Positions 48,352-55,765 of a stretch of 64,000 bases of DNA are shown here, piece after piece. The notes below the pieces were generated by a model that was given only the letters and a program-made list of their open reading frames with translations, was not told where the DNA came from and did no database searches. Every line of letters begins with the position of its first letter. The first letter of the stretch is position 1. Made by a program: the position numbers and the translations under genes. Origin of the DNA: Akkermansia biwaensis (lineage in GTDB: Bacteria > Verrucomicrobiota > Verrucomicrobiia > Verrucomicrobiales > Akkermansiaceae); the NCBI RefSeq assembly GCF_026072915.1, contig NZ_AP025943.1, forward strand, positions 2,108,001 through 2,172,000, written 5' to 3'.

Positions 48352-49520
48352 TGATAAGATACCTATTGACAGTGTTGGCTGCGGGTGCCGTGTGTGGACA
48401 GGAAATAGCTTCCCCCCTGCCCGCGGACCAGATGATTGCTCCGGAGGACAAGGCGGTGCTGGATGCCCAGGCCCGCCAGATCTTCCGGGATTGGGACAAG
48501 GTAGCCGTTCCCATCGGCAAATCCGTGGTGGCGCTTGTGGCCGGCAACCGTCAGGTGGCGCTGGGTACCGTGGTAGGCAAGGGAAAAGTACTCACCAAGT
48601 TGAGCGACTTGCAGAAGGAAAGGCGCCCGGTCATGCTGGTGGACGCCTCCGGAAAAGTTTATGATGCCAAGGTTCTATTTGCTCTTCCGGAACACGACCT
48701 GCTGATGATGGATGTGCCGGGGCTGCCCTCACCGCCCATTGACCTGGACTCCTATGTGCAGGCCAAGGAAGGGGATATCATTGCCGCGGTATCTCCCACG
48801 GGACATGTCAGCGACTTCGGCGTGGTGTCCGTAGCCCAGCGCAGCCTGAGAGCGGACGACCAGCCTTATCTGGGCATCGTCTCCGATCCCCGCTGGGATG
48901 GTGAGGGCGTGATGATTGGCGGCGTGGAAGCCGGGAGCGGTGCCCACCGCAGCGGCCTTCAGGCCGGGGATGTGCTCATGAAGCTCAATGGAAAGCCTGT
49001 GGACGGGATGTATTCCATACGTGCGGCCATGGTGGGCGTACGGCCCGGGGAAACCGTTCCTGTGGAAGTGGTGCGCCAAAACCGGAAGGTTGAGGGGCAG
49101 CTTCTCACCGGGGCCAGGCCAAAAGTGATGAAATTCCCTCAGAAACGGCTGGACATGATGAATTCCATGGGCAACCGCATGAGTCTGAAGCGTGACGAAT
49201 TCCCGCTGGTCATCCAGTCGGACATGACTTTGTTTCCGGAACGGGCAGGATGTCCGGTCATTGACGTCAACGGCAAATTCGTGGGACTGGCCCTGAGCCG
49301 TGCCGGACGGACGGAAACGTACATTCTCCCTTCCTGGATATGCCGGGAGCTGGTGGAGGGCGTGCTTCCGAAAGTGCAGCAATATCAGGCAAGCCGTGAT
49401 GAAAATATCCCGGAAGCACAGCCGGTGGACGATGCTTATGACGCGCGCCGTCTGGAGGAAAACCGCCGGAAAGTGGAAGACAAGATGAGCCGCCAGGGCC
49501 TGGTGCCGAAGGTGTATTAA
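48348..49520 (+). CDS. Catalytically dead HtrA-like PDZ protein
   Basis: The 390-residue protein has a signal peptide (about 1-18), a degenerate trypsin-like fold and a PDZ domain (about 180-260, VMIGGVEAGSGAHRSGLQAGDVLMKLNG). The triad is lost: the His region reads GKGKVLTKLSD, and the Ser motif GDSGGP is replaced by ERAGCPVIDVNGK. The order trypsin half, PDZ, then a second trypsin-like strand region may reflect a circular rearrangement or an inserted PDZ. The C-terminus contains ENIPEAQPVDD, similar to the repeats at the end of the nearby PBP1A. It overlaps the active protease gene by 4 bp, so a regulatory partner role is likely, though inferred. Confidence 0.82.
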   Translation: MMIRYLLTVLAAGAVCGQEIASPLPADQMIAPEDKAVLDAQARQIFRDWDKVAVPIGKSVVALVAGNRQVALGTVVGKGKVLTKLSDLQKERRPVMLVDASGKVYDAKVLFALPEHDLLMMDVPGLPSPPIDLDSYVQAKEGDIIAAVSPTGHVSDFGVVSVAQRSLRADDQPYLGIVSDPRWDGEGVMIGGVEAGSGAHRSGLQAGDVLMKLNGKPVDGMYSIRAAMVGVRPGETVPVEVVRQNRKVEGQLLTGARPKVMKFPQKRLDMMNSMGNRMSLKRDEFPLVIQSDMTLFPERAGCPVIDVNGKFVGLALSRAGRTETYILPSWICRELVEGVLPKVQQYQASRDENIPEAQPVDDAYDARRLEENRRKVEDKMSRQGLVPKVY

Positions 49521-49709
49521 GGTGGGCGGAGGAATGGAAATCCTGTGGACGGGGCCAGGGAGCCTTCCATGGTTGCTCATGCATGATGGCTTCGGAACGG
49601 AACGTCGTATATCTCCTCGGCGGAAAGTCCCTTCGGAAAGAACTCTTCGTGGTTTCCCGTTCTTTAAGGCATTTCCTGAAAAAGTTCTGTTTTCTGTGCG
49701 GCGTATAAA

Positions 49710-49728
49710 GGTAATGGGTTACATTACC
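49710..49728. repeat. 7-5-7 inverted repeat GGTAATG/CATTACC
   Basis: GGTAATG (49710-49716) and CATTACC (49722-49728) form a perfect inverted repeat with a 5-bp centre, just beyond the stop of the decayed minus-strand gene and about 190 bp after the pseudoprotease gene. It could be an operator or a weak hairpin; there is no T-run. Confidence 0.35.
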
Positions 49729-49730
49729 GG

Positions 49731-50135
49731 CTACCGGAGAAGTGGAAGCAACGGACGAGGAGCGCTCCGTTTCCTGGAAATATGCGGAGCATCATCATTT
49801 TCCAGTTTCTTCATGTTAACCTGCATGCGGGAAGGAACCTTGTGTTGAATGAAACCCTCCCTGTCCGTATATTCAAACTCCACTTTCTCCGCATGGTCCG
49901 GTTCTTTCGGATACTGCCGGCTAATATTCGCGGAAAGACTGTCAATTCCGGTCCGGAAATGTTCGGAGCAAGGGAATCAAGTGCCACTGCCGTTCATTCG
50001 GCATCCTGTTTTCTCCCAGAGATTTCATGCAAAGGAAGTTTTCTACGCCGTCAGATAGGCAGCGGACTTTCTTGAGCTTGTCCTTGATCCTGCCTGAATG
50101 CCGGTGAATTCCTTACGGATGTTTGCATCAGCCAT
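49731..50135 (-). pseudogene. Frameshifted unknown gene
   Basis: Minus-strand segments in different frames read as one protein. MADANIRKEFTG starts at 50135; a shifted frame gives HSGRIKDKLKKVRCLSDGVE and NFLCMKSLGENRMPNERQWH; after another shift comes HFRTGIDSLSANISRQYPKE, then VEFEYTDREGFIQHKVPSRM and a stop at 49731. Residue usage is protein-like throughout and charged, but I recognise no family. At least two frameshifts separate the pieces. The remaining 50136-50377, between it and the secreted-protein gene, shows no supported gene. The 210 bp before it, from 49521, also look non-coding. Confidence 0.45.
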
Positions 50136-50377
50136 CTAGTTTTCTTCATAAGAATCCCTTGAATAGTCGTATTTATCAAGGTGATTACATAGGTTGAATT
50201 CTTATCATTCCAAGAGCTAATTGAATGGCGGTCTCCGGGACGTTCGCATGCCCCTGCCGGGAAAGAATGGAATGGAGACGTTTGAATTTCATTCCTCTCG
50301 GAAATAACCGGAGGACTCTCTGCATGGACTTTTCTGGAAGGAAGCTGAAAGGTTTCCCGCAGGAAGGACGGTATCCG

Positions 50378-51190
50378 TTATCGTGCCGGAGACGTGGCAA
50401 CCGTTTTTTCCTTGAAAATCATCAGCTCTGAAAGAACGACGGTGCGTCCGGAAGCATCCGGAGAAATGATCATGACGACCTTGCGTCCGGGATAAGTGGT
50501 CAGCATCATGCCGCGTTCCTTGACCTTGACGACTTTTCCGTCTTTAAGGCGTGCCATGTACGTCAAATTGGCGGGAGTGGAGCGGGCCGCGCCGGCTCCT
50601 GCCACATCCTTCCCAAAGACGTAGGTCGCCATGCTGGGGAGCTCAATGGCGCTTTTTTCTCCCATAGGAGGATTGGGTAGCTCCAGGGTGAACGTGCGTC
50701 CGGTGAGGTTCTGGATGTAGATGCAGTTCATCGGCAGTTCCGCTTCATTGATGAAATCCAGCGTGAACTCTCCCTTGCTGTTCTTGCCTACCAGGGCCAG
50801 CGTTTTGGGACCGAGATTATCAGGGAGCGGTTTGGAAACCAGCTTGTTCGTCGGCATGCCTTTTTGGTCCAACCCTCCGAAAAGGGTAATGATCTTGCTC
50901 CGGGGATAAACGCTGCGGCGTCCTGGCAGCGCGGCGCGAAGTTCCACTTTTTCCAGTCTTTTGCCGTCAATGGGCATGTAAATGACTTCCGGGAGGGTCA
51001 TCGGGGTTTTCAGCACGAAGCGAATGCCGTTGACGGAAGCAGGGGAAAGAGACTTGTCCACCGTGTCTCCGGCGGGGGAATTTCTAGCCGGTTCAGGCGT
51101 TCTGGGCGCCGCAGGCTGGCGGGACTGCCCATGTACGAGGGACATGCCTCCAAGGAAGCAGGCAACGGTCAGGATGAATGGGATGCGCAT
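50378..51190 (-). CDS. Secreted protein of unknown function
   Basis: The 270-residue product starts with a signal peptide (about 1-22, ending VHGQ), then a Pro/Ser-rich stretch to about 45 and a body that looks beta-rich, with repeated short strands such as GIRFVLKTPMTLPEVIYMP and a Gly/Ala-rich loop near 195-205. I do not recognise a family. The frame is open to 51307, but the signal peptide fixes the start at 51190. It is likely periplasmic or surface-located. No neighbour clarifies its role: the decayed gene lies on one side and a terminator for the prepilin-like gene on the other. Confidence 0.75.
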   Translation of the reverse strand: MRIPFILTVACFLGGMSLVHGQSRQPAAPRTPEPARNSPAGDTVDKSLSPASVNGIRFVLKTPMTLPEVIYMPIDGKRLEKVELRAALPGRRSVYPRSKIITLFGGLDQKGMPTNKLVSKPLPDNLGPKTLALVGKNSKGEFTLDFINEAELPMNCIYIQNLTGRTFTLELPNPPMGEKSAIELPSMATYVFGKDVAGAGAARSTPANLTYMARLKDGKVVKVKERGMMLTTYPGRKVVMIISPDASGRTVVLSELMIFKEKTVATSPAR

Positions 51191-51585
51191 ATGTTCGGAG
51201 AAATATGAAGTGTGGAAAGAGAACCCGGTACCAGTTGTTTGACCGGAGCATTTAACCGACACGGGAGCGGTTGGAAAACGAATGCTGCGGAAACGACGGC
51301 AGACCAATGAAGCATTGTTGGAAATGCCAGTCTGAACTGGGTCTTATATCCCTTGTGAAGTACATGAATGGGAAAGGCCGTGCAAGCTTAAAATAGGGAT
51401 GTGGAGCATTATGTAACAAGAAAAATCCGAAGCACGGGGAGAGGGGGATCGGGAAAAACCGCCGACTTCCGCGGGAGGGAAGGCGGCGGCTGTCAATGAT
51501 TGCCGAATGCTGAAAGGGCAGAGGCCGGTATAAAAGGGGAAGAAAGGAAGCTCCTGGACTGAAAGCTCTTCAAGCCATGTTTAAA
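51191..51585. other. Intergenic region between prepilin-like gene and secreted protein
   Basis: These 395 bp hold no supported gene. They contain the terminator at 51454-51489 and, nearer 51190, the presumed promoter of the secreted-protein gene, for which no clear box pair is seen. Confidence 0.5.
51454..51489 (-). terminator. Terminator of the prepilin-like gene
   Basis: On the minus strand CCGCCGCCTTCC (51489-51478) pairs with GGAAGTCGGCGG (51470-51459), 11 of 12 bases, followed by TTTTT. It lies about 97 bp after the stop codon and outside the inverted repeat, so the silent copy does not share it. Confidence 0.82.
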
Positions 51586-54550
51586 TCATACTTCTTCAGG
51601 GGAGAGCCAGCGGAAGGAAACAATGTTGAACCGGCGGCCAAACGCCTTGTTCACCGCACTCAAATCCGTACCTTCCAGCGCTCCGGTCTTCATGTTCACC
51701 TTCGTCGCCGCCGTCTCCGGACTGTTCACCGGGTCCACATAGTTGATCCCACGCTGCACCACCGCCTCGCACCACGCACGGGAAAGCACCACTCCCTCCC
51801 GGCTCGTCACTTCCCCGTAGGCGCGGATTGTAAACGTGTCGTCGCGCGTGGTGAGAATGTTGCCCAGCACCGCAAGCACGTCCGACTGGATCAGGTAGCC
51901 GGGTGCCGCCGTAAAGACCGAGCCCTTGGCCGCATCCGCGTTCGGGTAGCCAACCTTGGGCGTGATGACCATGTCCGTGAGTTCGTCAAAGGTCCTGTTG
52001 ATCGAGCTTTCGTCGATGGCCGCCTGGAGCGCCCCCTTCACCCCCATCTCTCCGCTCTGCAGGCGGCGGTTGATGAAGTCGGACATGTTCAGGAAGGGGC
52101 CCCTCTTCTTGACTTCCTTGACCATGTTGTCGGCAAGTGCGCGGATTTGCGTGTCGCTGAGCGTGCGCAGGTCAGACCAGGCCATGGCGTCTCCGTCCGG
52201 GATGCCGTTGGTGATGCCAATAGAGCCGTAGTCGTCCACGTGGGACTTGTTGCTGCTGGCTACCCCGAAGCGGGAGAAATTGGCCTGGTTGCTATTCAGC
52301 ACGGAGGGCCTGCCGTTGGAAGAGTAGAGGAGCTTGCGGTTCTTGAGGCCCATGAGCATGGCCTCCCAGGCTCTCCGGGAGGTGGAGTTGACGTTGAAGC
52401 CTCCGGCGATGGGCAGGTACTTGGCGGAGAGCTTGTAGCCCTCGTCGGTTTTGGCCAGTTCGTCGATGACCGCTTCGGCGGGCTTGCCCTGGAGGTCCGG
52501 GGAGAGGCGCCTGTTGGCAATGCCTGCGGCCTTGTTGGAGGAAGTGTCCGTGGAGAATGCTTCCTTGAGCACGGACTTGAGGTCCTCTTTGGCGGAGCCG
52601 CCGATGCTGCGGGGCCGTGCGGCCAGGGAGGAGGTGAACCAGGAGTCCCAGAGGGCGTCGTTGATCATCAGGCCGTGGTCCCAGAAGTCGCCCAGGGAGG
52701 CGTCGCCCATGATTTCATTGTGTGAGAAAACCTTGTCGGGCGGGAGCATTGGGTCGGCAAAGGAGTTTCCGATGCCCACGCCTGGAACGCCTGACTGGTA
52801 GGCGAAGCGTTTGGCGATGGCGGCTTTGGAGTCGGTCTTGTACCAACCAGGGGTGAGCCTGAATCCTGCGAATCCGGCGAGGCTGGAGGGCTGCTGGAAT
52901 GGGAGTTCGGCGGCCACAATCTTGTTGACCTGTTCGGCGCCGGGTCCGCCGAATGGGGAGAGCCGGGTGCCGTCGTTGGAGAGGATGTTGGAGATGGTGA
53001 TGGGGAAGAAGTCGCTGTTGGCGTTCTTGACTTCAAACTGGTAGGGGCTATAGGATCGTCCGAGTTCGGATGCGGTGGGCATCTGGCTGCCCCAGAAGAG
53101 GGGGCTGGAGTGCTGCCAAGTCTTGGCACGGTAGTCCTTGCCTTCCGGGTAGGCGCCGATGACGGGAGGCTTGCCCCATTTCACGGAAACCCCATAATAG
53201 GCCACGAATGTGGAGTCCTCAGCCGCAGTACCGTAAAAGCCCCTGCGTTTTCTGTTGTCGTCCGGTCCTTCATTGTCCAGGAACATGTCAGCCGGGAGCT
53301 TGACTTGATCAAGCAGGGGTTTTTCCCAGGCACCCCAGTTGAGATTCAGGATGCCAGGCATGGCTTTATCAAATACGGCAGGATCACTGCCATCTGACAA
53401 TGAACCGGATTGGCCTAGCTGTCTGGGATTCATGATCCCGGAAACCATGACAAGAGTACCGAGCTTTTTGGATTGAGAGGAAAATTCATCCGTGTACTTC
53501 GTGCAGAGGACAATGTTGTGCGGCGTATAATTGAGGTCGTTCAGATCTTCCGCAAATTTAATAGACATCATGGCAGTGCCTCTGTCTTCATAGCCGCTTC
53601 CGGATAAATATTGATATTGAATGCCGTCAGCCTGGTTGATGGCATAGGAACTGACCTGCCCCGGATCCTGAGTCCAGCCTTCCTTGAAGGCGAAGTTGTC
53701 CACGCGGATGTCATTTTTGTTGGCTTTGGACTGGGTGACCGCGTTGCCATGTTCAATTTTGGCTACGACAGGATGTGCAAAAATGACGATTTCCCCGGCT
53801 TTAAGTACGGAAGGTTCTCCCGCCTTGCCTACGCCGCCTGAAAGCAATTCCGAAGTTTTACGGAACGACGCTCCGAAGTCGGCAATCTGCCTGTTGTTGT
53901 AACCGTCATTGGGAGAATAGGGAGAGAATGGAGATTCGGAATAAGTCGCTGAAGAGGGATCCCAATTCTCAATTAGGTTGGCCTGCATGCGTGAATAGTT
54001 GTTCGTCTGCATGATCGGCATGTATCGGTGTTCTCCGAAGTAAGAGCCCCAGGGGCCGCCGTCCGCCCCGGTGAACGTCATGTCCACATTGTACGGGTTC
54101 CACCACACGTACACCGGGATGACGGAGACGCGCACGTCAATGTGGCCGCCGCGGGCGCCGTGCTGGGCGGTGCGCTTGACGTAGTTGATCCCCACGAAGG
54201 AATAGAAGCGCAGCAGGATAGGATGGCGCATGTAGGTGTAGCGGTTGTCCATCATTTCCATGTTGGCGGAGGCGTCCGCGGCTACCAGCGTGCTGGGCGT
54301 CTGCCCATTCCATTGCAGTGTGGCGGAGGCATCCTGGCCGTCCCTTTTGGTTGAAGAGTCCCACACATTGGCCCACAGGTGGAGCTGGTTCCAGGAGCTT
54401 ATCGGGCGGTTCTGTTCCGTCGGAGTTCCGTCCTCTGTGGCGTAGGGACGCAGGCCGATGTCCGCCGTGTCTCCCCGGAACTCCTCAGGCAGTTTTTCCT
54501 GGGAAAGAAGAATGTTCAAGTCCTTCTTCAAGCCACCGAATTTGGAATCC
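51586..54550. repeat. Inverted repeat, left arm (2,965 bp)
   Basis: This arm is the reverse complement of 55766-58730, and the two have the same length, 2,965 bp. Long translations of all overlapping frames are the same in both arms, so identity is at or near 100 percent. It covers codons 317 to stop of the prepilin-like gene and ends exactly at the TGA; the next base differs (T here, C in the other arm). Confidence 0.95.
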
Positions 54551-55497
54551 GTCTGGAGGCTGGAAGAAACCAGGGTGATGTCATGGTAAAGCTCTCCCAG
54601 GTCTTTCAGACGGCCGTTTTTGCTGTTGGCAAGAAGCGTATCCCGGGAGATTAGTTTCCTAGCTGCAGATGAATCATCGCTGGAGCTTTCCGACATCAAT
54701 GAGGTCATATTGAGGGTGTCCAGATCTGGGCCGGGAGTATCCCAGGTGGAGCGCAGAACGGTCAGTGCGTCAGTGCTTTCCTGGGAGGCATGGGTCATCA
54801 GGTTGATGCGCGCCTTCTGGTTTTCCGGCGTAATCCACCAGGCAATGTACTTGCGCGTGTTGGCATTCTTTTTCAGCCCCGTATTCTTTGAAGAATCATC
54901 CACGCGTACAGGGCGGGCATGAATTTCCTTTTTATCCTGGTTGCGGGCTCCCACCGGAGTTCCTACGGTGCCGGGGCCCAGCAGGCAGACACTGCGGGAA
55001 CTGCGGTTGGAACGGGTCCTTTGCCCCAGAAGGTTTTTTCCGGCTTCCAGGGTACTGAGCCTGCGCAGGTCGGGGTCGGAAATCAGCCAGCGGCGGAACA
55101 TGGAGCTTCTGCCCGTATCGTAGGTGGAAGCAATGCTCATGCCCGAGGAATTGTTCCTGTTGAGCCAGGTGTCCCAACTGTTCCAGGAGCCCAGGATGTA
55201 AGGAGAGCTTCCTTCGCTGGTGCCGGAAGAAAGAATGCCGGAGTTGGCGGAAACGCGCTGGTCGGGTCCCAGCTCGCACTGGAGCTGTCCCAGGGAAACT
55301 TCCAGGGAGAATCTGGCCAGGGACTTGGCCTCAGCAGCGAAGAGCTGTTTCTCGGAGATGCGCACCTGTGATGATGCGATGGTAAGCAGACCGACGCTCA
55401 GGAGGGCCAGGAGCATCATCAAGGTGATGGTGGCAATGAGCGCGAAACCCTTGCTGACGTGTTTAATAGGGCGTTTTTTGGAAGGTTTGATCTTCAT
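51586..55497 (-). CDS. Giant prepilin-like protein (Verru_Chthon cassette protein A type)
   Basis: This 1,303-residue protein starts with a type IV prepilin-like signal: basic leader to KG17, then FALIATITLMMLLALLSVG and a helix ending in QVRISEKQLFAAEAKSLARF. Like GspK/PilX-type minor pilins it lacks Glu at mature position 5. The rest is a very long, Ser/Asn/Trp-rich extracellular region resembling TIGR02600 proteins of Verrucomicrobia, a family whose function is not known. From residue 317 to the last codon the DNA (51586-54550) recurs as an inverted copy at 55766-58730. A terminator lies downstream at 51454-51489; the promoter must lie in the 268-bp spacer upstream. Confidence 0.88.
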   Translation of the reverse strand: MKIKPSKKRPIKHVSKGFALIATITLMMLLALLSVGLLTIASSQVRISEKQLFAAEAKSLARFSLEVSLGQLQCELGPDQRVSANSGILSSGTSEGSSPYILGSWNSWDTWLNRNNSSGMSIASTYDTGRSSMFRRWLISDPDLRRLSTLEAGKNLLGQRTRSNRSSRSVCLLGPGTVGTPVGARNQDKKEIHARPVRVDDSSKNTGLKKNANTRKYIAWWITPENQKARINLMTHASQESTDALTVLRSTWDTPGPDLDTLNMTSLMSESSSDDSSAARKLISRDTLLANSKNGRLKDLGELYHDITLVSSSLQTDSKFGGLKKDLNILLSQEKLPEEFRGDTADIGLRPYATEDGTPTEQNRPISSWNQLHLWANVWDSSTKRDGQDASATLQWNGQTPSTLVAADASANMEMMDNRYTYMRHPILLRFYSFVGINYVKRTAQHGARGGHIDVRVSVIPVYVWWNPYNVDMTFTGADGGPWGSYFGEHRYMPIMQTNNYSRMQANLIENWDPSSATYSESPFSPYSPNDGYNNRQIADFGASFRKTSELLSGGVGKAGEPSVLKAGEIVIFAHPVVAKIEHGNAVTQSKANKNDIRVDNFAFKEGWTQDPGQVSSYAINQADGIQYQYLSGSGYEDRGTAMMSIKFAEDLNDLNYTPHNIVLCTKYTDEFSSQSKKLGTLVMVSGIMNPRQLGQSGSLSDGSDPAVFDKAMPGILNLNWGAWEKPLLDQVKLPADMFLDNEGPDDNRKRRGFYGTAAEDSTFVAYYGVSVKWGKPPVIGAYPEGKDYRAKTWQHSSPLFWGSQMPTASELGRSYSPYQFEVKNANSDFFPITISNILSNDGTRLSPFGGPGAEQVNKIVAAELPFQQPSSLAGFAGFRLTPGWYKTDSKAAIAKRFAYQSGVPGVGIGNSFADPMLPPDKVFSHNEIMGDASLGDFWDHGLMINDALWDSWFTSSLAARPRSIGGSAKEDLKSVLKEAFSTDTSSNKAAGIANRRLSPDLQGKPAEAVIDELAKTDEGYKLSAKYLPIAGGFNVNSTSRRAWEAMLMGLKNRKLLYSSNGRPSVLNSNQANFSRFGVASSNKSHVDDYGSIGITNGIPDGDAMAWSDLRTLSDTQIRALADNMVKEVKKRGPFLNMSDFINRRLQSGEMGVKGALQAAIDESSINRTFDELTDMVITPKVGYPNADAAKGSVFTAAPGYLIQSDVLAVLGNILTTRDDTFTIRAYGEVTSREGVVLSRAWCEAVVQRGINYVDPVNSPETAATKVNMKTGALEGTDLSAVNKAFGRRFNIVSFRWLSPEEV

Positions 55498-55765
55498 GAA
55501 AAGCTATGATTTTTAGCGAGACGCCTTCCTATTAGTTTGGAGTTGCCGAGCCATCCACTAATATGGAAAGGCGAAAAGCCAATTCTTATCTCTGAACCTT
55601 ATAAAAAGCGGAGGGTGCATGCAAGCCTAAAATTGGTTGAAAAAGGATGCTGAAACCTTGTTTTCCGAACCGGAATTTTTTCCTTATTTGAGCTCTGAGA
55701 TGAATTGGAATAATATTTTATTCATTTAAAATCAAATGTTTTAGTGATGTTATAAAGATAAATAA
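55498..55765. promoter_or_regulatory. Spacer with presumed promoter of the prepilin-like gene
   Basis: The 268 bp between the prepilin-like start and the silent copy become very AT-rich toward 55765. The minus-strand promoter of the prepilin-like gene must lie here, but no convincing -35/-10 pair was found. Together with the unique 5' part of the gene (54551-55497) it forms the 1,215-bp segment that recombination between the arms would invert. Confidence 0.4.

Noticed and set aside
49522-49848. A 108-codon plus-strand frame after the pseudoprotease gene
   Set aside because: It starts one base after the previous stop without a ribosome site, and its second half is antisense to the decayed minus-strand gene.
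51577-52725. A 382-codon plus-strand frame, repeated in part at 57591-58169
   Set aside because: It is antisense to the prepilin-like gene and its copy, with His/Val/Gly-rich translation typical of shadows.
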